A DNA stretch of 64,000 nucleotides from Flavonifractor sp. An10 (GTDB taxonomy: Bacteria; Bacillota; Clostridia; Oscillospirales; Oscillospiraceae), in contig NZ_NFMB01000001.1 in assembly GCF_002161215.1 (NCBI RefSeq), positions 62,001 through 126,000 of the forward strand. The letters are read 5' to 3'. Made by a program: the position numbers and the translations under genes. Below are positions 6,432-14,702 of this stretch, piece by piece. The number at the start of each line of letters is the position of its first letter. Positions within the stretch are counted from its first letter, which is position 1. Below the pieces are notes generated by a model. It saw nothing but the letters and a program-made list of their open reading frames with translations, ran no database searches and was not told where the DNA came from.

Positions 6432-8607
6432 GGTTCAAATCCTCCTCCGTTAGCCCGCAGGCATCCAAAAATTCCTGGTAGGTCAGATAGGGATACATGG
6501 GGTCCAGCTCCCGGTTGAACAGGTCATGGAGGATCTGATCCATGGCCTCCTCGCCGTCCACCAACTGCTCCGCTTTCCAAATTTTCAGGGGCATCTCATT
6601 GTACTGCCGAACCTGAGACAGACTGTTGGAGATGGCAAGCTGCACCTGCTCCGGCAGCATCTCCAGATATTCAGGATTGCGCACATAGAAGTTCAGGTAG
6701 TAGTCATCTACCGCTTTCTGCCACTGATCCACATAATGCTCCTGGGCATAGTCCTCGCCGTATAGTTCCTTGACGATACGGTAGGTGGTGTAGACGGTCA
6801 GGCCCTCGGCGGACCAGGGGCTGGTGGGCTCGGAGGTATCAAACATATTGCCCAGGCCCCACCACTGATGGACCAGCTCGTGGATCATGACCTCACCGGC
6901 GCCGCCGCCCTTTTCGGCGTTCCCCAGGTTGGCGGCGGTAAAGTCCGCCTCATCCAGCAGGCTGGCCCCGGTGGTGGCGTAGCCGCCGCCGGCCACCCGG
7001 CTCTGGATGAGCTTCAGGGTCTCCCCGGTTCCGAAGGAGAGGGAGCCATAATGCTCGGTGCAGTAGTCAACTACTTCCTTCACCGCGTCCACGGCTTCGG
7101 CAGCCTCCATGACAGCCTGATGCTTGCGGCCGTAGTAGAACTCAATGGTCATGCCGCCGGCCTCGATGTCCTCCCGGATATAGTCCCCGGCGTAGAGAAT
7201 GCCGCCGGCGCCGTTGTGTTCATACCGCCATGTTCTGGTGCCGTCCTCGTGCTCCGCGACGACCTCCGCCTCGCTGGAGCCGAAGGGGATCGCCAGCATA
7301 TTTTCCGGCAGAGTGATCTCAATTTCAGCGGGATAGCCGGCATCACCGGGCATGACATTCATCACACGGGGCGAGAGGGCCGAGTTCTCCAGGCAGAGGT
7401 ATTCGTCACTCAGCTCCTTGCCCCCCTGCATGGTGGGCAGGCTCTCTTGGGGGAAGCCGCTGTACTCCATGGTCAGCTCCACTTCTTCCTCTGCGGGAAT
7501 GGTGACTTCCAGCAGAGCCTCGTTATACTCCTGGTAGTCGCTTACCGTGAAGGGAACATCAGCGCCGTTGGCTTTCACATTGGAGATGGCGTAGCCAGGG
7601 TTGATGCCGAAGGAGATGCTCTGCTCCTGGCCGGAGGTGTTCCGGAACTGGTAGGAGGCCCGGCCCGTCACGGTGCCGGCATCGGTGTCCGGAAACACCT
7701 GGGCGGTGCGGCGGACAAAGGTGACGCCCTCTGCATAGGGGATCTCATAGAAGGACATCACCGTTAAATCCGGGTTGCTGTGGTCGATAAAGGGCTGGGC
7801 GGCATAGGCGGCGCCGGAACAGATCAGCAGCGCCAGGGCGATCACCGGGCGGTAGAACCGCCGGGCGCTCCGGGCCAGGGAGCCGAACACGCCCTTCCCA
7901 TATTGCCGGATGCAGAGATAGGAGATTGTCCAGACCCCGGCCAGTGCAAGGAGCCAGGTGAAACGCATCCAGGCCACCGACCGGAACACACGGAGGTTGG
8001 AGAAATCATCGGACAAAGCCCACACGCAGGGGTTGAGCCAGCATAACTGCCATTCCGCTGCCCACACCGTCAGGCTCAGGGCGCAGAAGGCGATAAACAG
8101 GACGATGGACAGATCCGCCCGCCGGGTGAACTGGTAGGCTGCGGCCGCCGCCAGGATGCCCAGGGGCAGCGCCAGCCCCATAAACAGCAGATAGGCCAGC
8201 ACATAGTTTGCGCCGGTGAACACGGCGCCGATCAGCCCCGCGCTGATGGGCAGCCAGACCAGCATCGTGAGGCCCACTGTCAGCACCGCGGCCGTCAGCA
8301 GGGCCAGCAGTCGGGTCAGGGCTGTGGTCAGAGGGGACACCACCGCGTCGGTGAGAATGTCCACCCGGCTGCGGCAGGCCCGGTCCAGCTCAAAGATGGT
8401 CAGCAGGCCGAAGAGGATGGCGCCGGCCACACCGCCGGCAATCGCGGGGTTTGCCAGATACATGGAGAGCATGGTGGTGGATGTGGCGGGCTTGTAGAGT
8501 ACCAGCCCCAGCACCGGGGAGAGGACCGCCAAAGCCATCATCAGCCAGGTCAGGCGGCTTTGCAGCAGCCGCTTCAGTTCCAGGGGAAAGAGCCGCATTG
8601 TCTTCAT
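6424..8607 (-). CDS. ABC permease fused to an M1-type metallopeptidase domain
   Basis: The first 270 residues of this 727-residue protein are a polytopic ABC-2-like membrane domain. Residues about 280-727 resemble an M1 (gluzincin) aminopeptidase, with the zinc motif HELVH at 576-580 and a candidate third ligand Glu601 in the segment SAEGLTVY. Glu601 follows after 20 residues rather than the usual 18, and the GAMEN exopeptidase motif is not evident (AGGGYATTG nearby). The peptidase part probably faces outside. The gene overlaps the ATPase by 4 nt (ATGA) and the next permease by 8 nt. Such fusions are annotated as ABC permease/M1 aminopeptidase; no substrate is established that I can name. Confidence 0.88.
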   Translation of the reverse strand: MKTMRLFPLELKRLLQSRLTWLMMALAVLSPVLGLVLYKPATSTTMLSMYLANPAIAGGVAGAILFGLLTIFELDRACRSRVDILTDAVVSPLTTALTRLLALLTAAVLTVGLTMLVWLPISAGLIGAVFTGANYVLAYLLFMGLALPLGILAAAAAYQFTRRADLSIVLFIAFCALSLTVWAAEWQLCWLNPCVWALSDDFSNLRVFRSVAWMRFTWLLALAGVWTISYLCIRQYGKGVFGSLARSARRFYRPVIALALLICSGAAYAAQPFIDHSNPDLTVMSFYEIPYAEGVTFVRRTAQVFPDTDAGTVTGRASYQFRNTSGQEQSISFGINPGYAISNVKANGADVPFTVSDYQEYNEALLEVTIPAEEEVELTMEYSGFPQESLPTMQGGKELSDEYLCLENSALSPRVMNVMPGDAGYPAEIEITLPENMLAIPFGSSEAEVVAEHEDGTRTWRYEHNGAGGILYAGDYIREDIEAGGMTIEFYYGRKHQAVMEAAEAVDAVKEVVDYCTEHYGSLSFGTGETLKLIQSRVAGGGYATTGASLLDEADFTAANLGNAEKGGGAGEVMIHELVHQWWGLGNMFDTSEPTSPWSAEGLTVYTTYRIVKELYGEDYAQEHYVDQWQKAVDDYYLNFYVRNPEYLEMLPEQVQLAISNSLSQVRQYNEMPLKIWKAEQLVDGEEAMDQILHDLFNRELDPMYPYLTYQEFLDACGLTEEDLNLA

Positions 8608-9464
8608 TGTACCGCCTCCCTGGAGATCAGATAGAGGTAAGCATCCTCCAAAGAGGGCTCCTCCGCCTGGGCATAGGGCGGCAGCTTGTCCGCCACGGCC
8701 CGGCAGCGGATGCCCTGACTGGTGTTCACCCGGGCGGTGATGTGCAGCCCCTGCTCCAGCGTCTCATCCTTCTCCCAAAAGATGCCCACATGGCCGGCAG
8801 CCGACTGGATCAACTGCTCCGGCGTGCCGGTGAACAGGATGGTCCCGTGGTGGATGACCACGATCTGGTCGCACACCGACTGCACATCCTCGATGATGTG
8901 GGTAGAGAGAAGCACCAGATGCTCCTCGGCTGTGCGGGAGAACAGGTTGCGGAAGTGGATGCGCTCCTCCGGGTCCAGTCCCACGGTGGGCTCGTCAAAG
9001 ATCAGGAAGGGGGGATTCCCCAATAGGGCCTGGGCGATGCCTACCCGCTGGCGCTGGCCGCCGGAGAGGGTGCGGATCTTGGATTTTGCCTTTTCTTCCA
9101 GATTGACCGCCTGGATTGTCTTTTGGATCGCGGCCTTGGGATTCGCAATCCCCTTGAGTGCGGCCATGTAGTCTAAAAACTGGGTGACCGTCAATTCATC
9201 GAACAAACCGAAGTCCTGGGGGAGATAGCCGAGGCTGGCTTTCAGATGGCTCTCGACCTTGGCCAGCGGCACCCCGTTCAGCAGGATGTTCCCTCCGGTG
9301 GGCTGCAGGGCCGCCACCAGCAGCTTCATCAGGGTGGATTTGCCCGCCCCGTTGGGGCCCAGCAGCCCGATGAGGCTGGGGGATTTTAACTCCAGGTTCA
9401 GCCCCTTTAAGGCCTGCTTCCCACTGGGGTAGGTCATACTGACATTTTGAATCTTGATTTCCAT
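8604..9464 (-). CDS. ABC transporter ATP-binding protein
   Basis: This 286-residue ATPase has Walker A GPNGAGKST, a Q-loop in GYLPQDFGLF, signature LSGGQRQR, Walker B LIFDEPTVGLD and switch LSTHI. The C-terminal 80 residues (TGTPEQLIQ onwards) are the extension of drug/peptide-type ABC-2 ATPases. ATG 9464 is chosen because GAAAGGAA lies 8 nt upstream; the frame continues further without a site. It is coupled by ATGA overlap to the permease/M1 gene and energises that transporter. A terminator of the upstream hydrolase gene lies about 100 nt before it, so the ABC genes may have their own promoter. Confidence 0.9.
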   Translation of the reverse strand: MEIKIQNVSMTYPSGKQALKGLNLELKSPSLIGLLGPNGAGKSTLMKLLVAALQPTGGNILLNGVPLAKVESHLKASLGYLPQDFGLFDELTVTQFLDYMAALKGIANPKAAIQKTIQAVNLEEKAKSKIRTLSGGQRQRVGIAQALLGNPPFLIFDEPTVGLDPEERIHFRNLFSRTAEEHLVLLSTHIIEDVQSVCDQIVVIHHGTILFTGTPEQLIQSAAGHVGIFWEKDETLEQGLHITARVNTSQGIRCRAVADKLPPYAQAEEPSLEDAYLYLISREAVQ

Positions 9465-9562
9465 ATTGTTGGATTCCTTTCTGCTTGGGATGAGGAAAGA
9501 ATACCAGGGCAATATGGAGCGAAGATGGAGGGAATTTGTGATTTGTATGGAGAAAGGCAGAA

Positions 9563-9592
9563 AACAGGGCAGGCCACCGGCCTGCCCCGTTC
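9563..9592 (-). terminator. Terminator after the hydrolase gene
   Basis: The stem GGGCAGGCC/GGCCTGCCC with a 3-nt loop is followed by TTTT when read on the reverse strand. It lies just after the hydrolase stop at 9598. Confidence 0.8.
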
Positions 9593-9597
9593 TAACA

Positions 9598-10200
9598 CTA
9601 TAAAAGATGTTTTTTCACCCAGCTATCCAGTAAGGCCATCTGTTCCTCTGTGTGGAACCAGTGCTCACCGCCCTCCAGGACGGTGAGACCGGCGCCGTGC
9701 TCCGCCGCGAACTGCTCCACACTCTGACGGGACACCAGATGGTCGCCCCCGGCATAGAGGATTTCCGTGGGGACCTGCCAAGCGATGGGATGCTCCCGCA
9801 CATAGCACAGGTACGCCCAGGACAGGGTCTCCCCGAAGTCTGTGGGGACCTCTCCCCGTTCGCATAGCGCCTGCTCCGACACACCGGCCCAGGCCATCAT
9901 GTCCAGGATCAGCCGTTCCATGTCCAGCACCGGCGACACGAACAGCGCCCTGTCCGGCGCCTGATCCCCCAGGGCCAGCATGGTGAAATAGGCCCCGATG
10001 CTGTTGGCCAGGAGAATGATGTGCTCATACTGCCGGCGGGCCTCGTCATAGGCGGCCGCGATCTGGGGTGCCGCCTCCCAGGGAAGCTCCCCCCGGTAGT
10101 CCACCCCCAGCACGTCGAAACCGGGGCAGACGGCCCGGAAGCGGTCTGCCTCCCCGGCGCTGCCGCCTTTGCCGTGGACATATAAAATTGCGCGTTTCAA
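9598..10200 (-). CDS. Alpha/beta-hydrolase-fold esterase-like protein
   Basis: The 200-residue protein has the features of a small alpha/beta hydrolase: opening strand AILYVHGKGGSAGE with a possible oxyanion loop, nucleophile elbow ANSIGA with Ser67, acid candidate Asp153 in YAGGDHLV and His180 in GGEHWFH. It overlaps the upstream acetyltransferase gene by 4 nt (ATGA), so both are made together. The pairing of an O-acetyltransferase with an esterase hints at a small-molecule or envelope modification pathway, but no substrate can be read from the sequence. Confidence 0.8.
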   Translation of the reverse strand: MKRAILYVHGKGGSAGEADRFRAVCPGFDVLGVDYRGELPWEAAPQIAAAYDEARRQYEHIILLANSIGAYFTMLALGDQAPDRALFVSPVLDMERLILDMMAWAGVSEQALCERGEVPTDFGETLSWAYLCYVREHPIAWQVPTEILYAGGDHLVSRQSVEQFAAEHGAGLTVLEGGEHWFHTEEQMALLDSWVKKHLL

Positions 10201-10871
10201 ACCTGTTCACCTCCGTCCTCAGCCTGTGGACTGTCTGCGGCCATACGGTCCATCCGTTCCTGTACCTCGGTAAAGAACCGGGACAGGTGGAACCCGTCCG
10301 CCACCGCGTGGTGGATGTTCATGGTCAGCGGTATGACCAGCCTGCTGCCCTCCGCCTCGTACTTGCCCCAGGTGACCACCGGGGCCAGAAAGTCCCCCTG
10401 GTCAAACACATGGACATCGAAGTGGCGGTAGCGAACCCAGGGCAGACAGGACACATCGAAGTGATTCGTTGGCTGCCCTTCCACCACGCCCCGGAGTTCC
10501 CGGTACTTTTCCCGGTCCTCCAGAAAACGGGCGTGGAATGCCGGCAGGTCCTCCATGTAAGGCGTAACCAGCTTGGTGAAGTTCCCGTCCTCCGGGTGGA
10601 AGTGGGCATAACTGGGGGAAACAAAGTCCCAGCGGATCAGGTTTCCATCCTGGTCCCAGCCCAGTTTGAACTCCTCATGGGCGTTGATCACCCGGGATAC
10701 CACCCAGATCATGGCCGGATAGAACTTCATGCCGCGCTGCTTGACGAACCGGACTAGCGGCGTCACATCCATGTCCACCGTCAGGCTCATGACCACTCGC
10801 ATGTGGTCCATATAAAACTGAAACAGATCGCCTCTCGGCCAGGTGCTGAAATCAACCTTTTTGTAATTCAT
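10197..10871 (-). CDS. Chloramphenicol acetyltransferase-family protein
   Basis: The 224-residue protein matches type A CAT in length and motifs: FYPAMIWVVSRVINAHEEF, then DVSCLPWVRY, then NIHHAVADGFHLSRFF. Catalytic His188 and Asp192 (HxxxD) are present. Ser141 sits 47 residues before His188, as Ser148 does to His195 in CAT-III. Known members acetylate the 3-hydroxyl of chloramphenicol with acetyl-CoA in the cytoplasm. The Cys of HHAVCDG is Ala here, which is tolerated in the family. ATG 10871 has AAAGGAG 7 nt upstream. It lies next to a two-component system and a hydrolase gene rather than alone, so a different natural substrate is possible. Confidence 0.85.
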   Translation of the reverse strand: MNYKKVDFSTWPRGDLFQFYMDHMRVVMSLTVDMDVTPLVRFVKQRGMKFYPAMIWVVSRVINAHEEFKLGWDQDGNLIRWDFVSPSYAHFHPEDGNFTKLVTPYMEDLPAFHARFLEDREKYRELRGVVEGQPTNHFDVSCLPWVRYRHFDVHVFDQGDFLAPVVTWGKYEAEGSRLVIPLTMNIHHAVADGFHLSRFFTEVQERMDRMAADSPQAEDGGEQV

Positions 10872-10998
10872 CTCAATACTCCTTTGCATGATTGTTTTCC
10901 CGTTTCATCATGCAAGGCCATTGGGATGGGGTATTTCCGTTTGCTCCATACAAGCCATCCAGCTCAAGCCTTGCATGGAGCCGCATCAAGTCCGCGCT

Positions 10999-11139
10999 TC
11001 ATTCGTTCACCTCCTCAATGAACCGGGCGCAGGATGCCCTTTCCGGCAATCCAAAAATGAGATGTTTTTTCCAGATATCTGCCTTGTAGCCACAGGTGTG
11101 AATCAAAATCGTCTGTTCCGCAGGCACCCTCACTTTCAT
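10999..11139 (-). CDS. Possible 46-residue protein downstream of the kinase
   Basis: An ATG frame starts 15 nt after the histidine kinase stop and reads MKVRVPAEQTILIHTCGYK, then a Trp/Lys-rich centre and ARFIEEVNE before TGA at 10999. No ribosome site is clear and no family is recognised. It fills half of the 280-nt gap between the kinase and the acetyltransferase. The other half (10872-10998) shows no gene and probably holds the acetyltransferase promoter. Confidence 0.3.
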   Translation of the reverse strand: MKVRVPAEQTILIHTCGYKADIWKKHLIFGLPERASCARFIEEVNE

Positions 11140-11153
11140 TGGATCATCTATGC

Positions 11154-12674
11154 TTATCCTATCATATTCCCGGCGGCAAGTCCAGAAACAGCGTCCGTTT
11201 CAAACCGCACCGCAGCCCGCACCCCGTCCTCTGTATTTTCGATGGTACATTCCGCTCCATGCCGGGCCAAAATCATTTTCACCAGATACAGCCCCAGGCC
11301 GCTGCCACCTGTAGCCCGGTTCCGGGAGGTTTCTTCCCGGTAGAATGCCTCAAACAGATGAGGCAGGGCTTTTTCCGAGATGTGGGCCTCGGTGTTCTCC
11401 ACCGTCAGAGCTGGGCGGCCGTCCAGCAGGCCGCACCACACCCGCACCTCCGCCCCCTCCGGCGAGTAGAGGGATGCGTTAGAGAGCAGATTGCCTGCCA
11501 CCCGGCCCAGCAGAGAGGCGTCCCCGATGACAACGATCCCCGGCGTCAGATCCTTTACCAGCCGCTGGTTCCGCTGCTCCAGAAGAGGTGCGTCCAGGGC
11601 AAGCTGGCGCTCGATCAAGGCGGACAGCTCCACGGGCTCCCGCTTCACAGCCACAGAGCCGCTTTCCATACGGGAGATCGCCAGCATCTCCTGCACCAGA
11701 TTTTCCATCCGTCCCGTTACCCGGAGCGAGCGAAGCAGGTACTTGTCCCGGTCCTGATAGACGCCAACCCCCTCCAGCATGCCGGAGAGCTGCCCCTTCA
11801 GAATGGTCACCGGAGTTTTCAGCTCATGGGAGGCGGCGTTGAAGAAGGCCATCCGCTGGCGGTCCAGCTCCCGTTCCCGTTCCACCTCACCCCGGAGCGC
11901 CCGATTGGCGTTCTCCAGGTCGGTGAGAGCGGTGTCCAGCCGCCGGGCAAGCTGATCCAGACTGCGGCCCAGCTTGCCGATCTCGTCCTTGCGCTTTTCA
12001 CCGCATTCCCAGTGGAAGTCCAGCTCCGCCATTTTCCCGGCGATCCCGCTCATGCGCACGATAGGCCGGGTGATGTATCGGGAGTAAATCAAGGCGCACA
12101 GCAGAGAAAATACCAATAACACCATCAAAAGCCAGGGGGCTATCTGGATCAGCGCCCGCACCGCCAGATTTTCCACTTCGATCCGCGGGGTGACATAGAG
12201 GGTATAGCTCTCGTTCTGGCCTGCAAACACCACCTCGGCGGTAATGGTAGCCTGCTCCGACATGGTGACCGCTACCGTATCGCCTTCCCGGATGTCCTGG
12301 CTGTGATAACCGACGGTGCTTTCCTGCTCTGAGGTGGTGACAATCATGGTATCATCCTCATACACAGCCTGCACCGTCAGCTTGGCCCCTGTGTCCACCA
12401 GGCGCCCGTCCGGCCCCACCAGCATGGCGTTGGCCCCGGAGGTAAGCACAAAGTCATCCAGCAGCTCGCCACAGTCCGCAGGAGTCGTGTCCGCCAGTTT
12501 CCCCACCAGGGCATCCACCTGAGCGGTAAGGTCATCATTTACTACGGCGGTATAGGTGCTGGGGGAGGCCCAGGCGATAAAGCTGAAGGTGACCGCCCCG
12601 GCCGCGAGCAGGACGCCGGCGGTAATGAGAAAGATCCGGGCTGTCAGGCTTTCAGTGATCCTCTTTCGCAGCAC
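11154..12674 (-). CDS. Membrane sensor histidine kinase
   Basis: This 506-residue kinase has a helix at about 12-34, an extracellular sensor domain of about 145 residues, a second helix near 180-202, a HAMP segment (YITRPIVRMSGIAGKM), a phosphoacceptor box SHELKTPV, an N box NLLSNASLYS and G boxes GGSGLGLYL. It is the EnvZ/VanS-like type. It starts with GTG inside the end of the regulator gene (23-nt overlap), preceded by GGGGGT. Its partner is the regulator at 12652. The large extracytoplasmic domain suggests it senses an external ligand. The genes downstream, coding for acetyltransferase, hydrolase and ABC/peptidase proteins, are the likely output. Confidence 0.92.
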   Translation of the reverse strand: MLRKRITESLTARIFLITAGVLLAAGAVTFSFIAWASPSTYTAVVNDDLTAQVDALVGKLADTTPADCGELLDDFVLTSGANAMLVGPDGRLVDTGAKLTVQAVYEDDTMIVTTSEQESTVGYHSQDIREGDTVAVTMSEQATITAEVVFAGQNESYTLYVTPRIEVENLAVRALIQIAPWLLMVLLVFSLLCALIYSRYITRPIVRMSGIAGKMAELDFHWECGEKRKDEIGKLGRSLDQLARRLDTALTDLENANRALRGEVERERELDRQRMAFFNAASHELKTPVTILKGQLSGMLEGVGVYQDRDKYLLRSLRVTGRMENLVQEMLAISRMESGSVAVKREPVELSALIERQLALDAPLLEQRNQRLVKDLTPGIVVIGDASLLGRVAGNLLSNASLYSPEGAEVRVWCGLLDGRPALTVENTEAHISEKALPHLFEAFYREETSRNRATGGSGLGLYLVKMILARHGAECTIENTEDGVRAAVRFETDAVSGLAAGNMIG

Positions 12675-13320
12675 GGTAGCCCACCCCCCTTACAGTATCA
12701 ATATAGTTCCGCCCCAGTTTGTGGCGGAGGTTTTTGATGTGGCTGTCCACCACCCGTTCGTCCCCATAGAAGTCATAGCCCCATAGTTTTGCCAGTAGCA
12801 TCTCCCGGGTGAACACCCGGCCCGGCGCGGCCAGAAAGGTGTGGAGCAGTTCAAACTCCCGGGCGGTCAGGTCCAGGAGCCGGCCGTCCAGCAGGGCCTC
12901 CCGCGTGTCCAGATCCAAAGTCAGGTCCCGGTACCGCAGGCGGCTGTCCTCCCCGGCGGTTCCACGGCGGCGGAGGATGACCCGGATCTTTTCCAGCAGC
13001 ACCGGCATGGAGAAGGGCTTGGTCACATAGTCGTCGATGTCCATACCGAAACCCCGGAGCTGCGATTCTTCCCCATCCAGGGCGGTGAGCATCAAAATAG
13101 GGACCTGGGACTGCTGGCGGATCAGCTCGCAGACCCCAAAGCCGTCGATTTTCGGGAGCATCAGGTCCAATAGAACCAGGTCGAAGGTCTGCCCGCCAAA
13201 CAGAGCCAGGGCTGCCACGCCATCCCCAGCCACGGCAGTCTGGTAGCCGGCATCCTCCAGGTAGGCGCGCAGCAGCTCCTGAATATCCGGCTCGTCTTCC
13301 ACAATTAAAATGCGTTTCAT
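12652..13320 (-). CDS. OmpR-family response regulator
   Basis: The 222-residue protein has a full receiver (acidic pocket VEDEPD, phosphoacceptor Asp in LVLLDLMLPKIDG, Thr in MLTALDG, Lys in VTKPFSM) and an OmpR-type winged helix ending NYIDTVRGVGYR. A candidate -10 TATACT lies on the reverse strand at 13339-13344, about 20 nt upstream, and GTGATTAC occurs twice around it. It is the first gene of a module running to 5.2 kb and is coupled to the kinase by a 23-nt overlap. Confidence 0.93.
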   Translation of the reverse strand: MKRILIVEDEPDIQELLRAYLEDAGYQTAVAGDGVAALALFGGQTFDLVLLDLMLPKIDGFGVCELIRQQSQVPILMLTALDGEESQLRGFGMDIDDYVTKPFSMPVLLEKIRVILRRRGTAGEDSRLRYRDLTLDLDTREALLDGRLLDLTAREFELLHTFLAAPGRVFTREMLLAKLWGYDFYGDERVVDSHIKNLRHKLGRNYIDTVRGVGYRAAKEDH

Positions 13321-13393
13321 TTGTAATCACCCAATCGAAGTATATCATGGGATTGTGAATTTATCATGGAGAAAAGAAAGTAATCACAAAAAG

Positions 13394-13427
13394 AAGCGCA
13401 CAGCGGAGAAAAATCCGTTGTGCGCTT
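13394..13427 (-). terminator. Terminator, copy 2
   Basis: Arms 13394-13407 and 13414-13427 repeat the hairpin at 5231-5264 with the same arms and a different 6-nt loop. It ends the winged-helix gene at 13431, 3 nt after its stop. Confidence 0.85.
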
Positions 13428-13719
13428 GCTTCATTTTGGTGAGGTGCCTGGGACGATGAATTTGTAACCGTGTCCCCGCACTGTTTCTATGATGCCAGTC
13501 CCCAGCTTGCGCCGGAGCTTGTAGATCATGCTGGAGATCCCGGTCCAGCTGGCATCAAAAGAGTCCGTAGCGACAGCCTCATAGATTTGGCGGGCGGAGA
13601 ACACCTGCCCTGGCCGGCGGGCCAGCAGGAGCAGAATGTCAAACTCCATCGGGGTCAGGTCCACCGTCTGGTCGGACTGCCATACCAGCCTGCGTTGCGG
13701 GTCGATTTGTAGATTTCCA
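13394..13719. repeat. Direct repeat copy 2 (terminator plus winged-helix coding part)
   Basis: Second copy of the stretch at 5231-5556. Together the copies bracket the two-component/ABC/peptidase module and could recombine to lose or circularise about 8.2 kb. Confidence 0.8.
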
Positions 13720-13850
13720 GATAATAAAGTAAAAGCAGTGTTTTCTTGAACCTCAATATGTTCTGCCCGAAATGCTCGCACGAGCCGCTGGAGCAAAGCA
13801 TCTTGTGCCTTTGTTGGATTCGTTATTCGAATAATGATGGTCTTTTCCAT
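13431..13850 (-). CDS. Receiver-less OmpR-type winged-helix protein, copy 2
   Basis: The 139-residue protein is a close paralogue of the one at 5268. Its last 90 residues (LQIDPQRRLVWQSDQTVDLT to GHGYKF) are nearly the same, but the first 48 (MEKTIIIRITNPTKAQDALL..) differ. ATG 13850 follows a clear GGAGG on the reverse strand. No receiver domain or Asp pocket is present. It sits alone between two modules with terminators on both sides. The two proteins may compete for or share binding sites near the modules; this is inference. Confidence 0.8.
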   Translation of the reverse strand: MEKTIIIRITNPTKAQDALLQRLVRAFRAEHIEVQENTAFTLLSGNLQIDPQRRLVWQSDQTVDLTPMEFDILLLLARRPGQVFSARQIYEAVATDSFDASWTGISSMIYKLRRKLGTGIIETVRGHGYKFIVPGTSPK

Positions 13851-13901
13851 CCTGACGCCTCCTTATGAGCCGTCGTAGTGTATTAGGCGCAGGGGAAAAG
13901 A

Positions 13902-13946
13902 CTGCTGAACGACGGCTTTTTTTCTTTTGCCGTCGTCCGGCAGCAG
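13902..13946 (-). terminator. Terminator after the ABC permease gene
   Basis: CTGCTG and ACGACGGC arms (13902-13916 with 13929-13946) form a long hairpin directly after the permease TAA. A T-rich run follows on the reverse strand. Confidence 0.7.
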
Positions 13947-14702
13947 TTAATTTTCGATTTTTTTCTTATGGGAAAAGACAATCAATCCAACCAGAAACAT
14001 CACGATAAGGCAAAGTACAATGCTGATACATCCGCCGATGGTGGCCGGTACAGGGGCTTCATAGTAAGTAGATTTATCCGAGAAGAACATGGACACACGA
14101 TATGCGAAGCTGCCCGGAATGATAAAGCCACTTTCTGAACCGATAAACAGGCAGGATGCAAAGCCATATATAACCCCTACAACGCTTGTTACAATGATAT
14201 TGCGGCTCAAGTTGATAACGATTGCCCCTAAACAGGTAGTTATCAAAACGACAACACCAGCTTCAATTCCAAACCCGATTGCCAGATTGAGGAACAGGGA
14301 AATACCTCCGGGCAACCTGCCAGCTCCATTGAGTACCATCACAAGCAGGCCAAATGCGATAAATAAGACAGCCGCGAAGCCGATACCGATAACGATGCTG
14401 ACAGCGACTTTCGATAGAAAGAGCTTCTTCTTTGAAAAACCGTAGGTAATCCAGTTGATGTAAGTTTTGTTCTTGTATTCCTGATAAAACAGCGAACCAA
14501 TCAAAATGAAGATCACCATTGGGAAGAACATGGAAAACTGGTTATTCATAAAGAAGAACAGGTCAGCAAGCGATTTTGTGCTGTCGTTAAAAACTGCTCC
14601 TGCTCCGCCGGTAATGATGGGAAGAAGCGACAACAGCAGAAGAAATACCATAAACCATTCCCGCTTCAACTTGTAAAACTCGTTTTTAATCAACATTCCC
14701 AT
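13947..14702 (-). CDS. ABC-2 permease, lantibiotic/bacitracin-immunity type
   Basis: The 251-residue protein opens MGMLIKNEFYKLKREW and has about six membrane helices, with YQEYKNKTYINWITYGFSKKK between the second and third, a pattern typical of BcrB/LanE-G permeases. It overlaps the ATPase stop by 1 nt (TAATG). With that ATPase it should form an immunity-type exporter that removes a peptide from the membrane. The peptide is unknown. Base composition is more AT-rich than the module to the left, suggesting separate origin. Confidence 0.85.
   Translation of the reverse strand: MGMLIKNEFYKLKREWFMVFLLLLSLLPIITGGAGAVFNDSTKSLADLFFFMNNQFSMFFPMVIFILIGSLFYQEYKNKTYINWITYGFSKKKLFLSKVAVSIVIGIGFAAVLFIAFGLLVMVLNGAGRLPGGISLFLNLAIGFGIEAGVVVLITTCLGAIVINLSRNIIVTSVVGVIYGFASCLFIGSESGFIIPGSFAYRVSMFFSDKSTYYEAPVPATIGGCISIVLCLIVMFLVGLIVFSHKKKIEN

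Noticed and set aside
10197-10871. Suspicion that the CAT-like protein had lost its catalytic serine
   Set aside because: Counting from the HHxxxDG motif places Ser141 at the same 47-residue distance as Ser148 to His195 in CAT-III, so the serine is present.
11139-12119. Long forward open frame (326 codons) opposite the histidine kinase gene
   Set aside because: It is the antisense shadow of a GC-rich gene: no ribosome site, no recognisable domain, and the reverse-strand kinase is complete.
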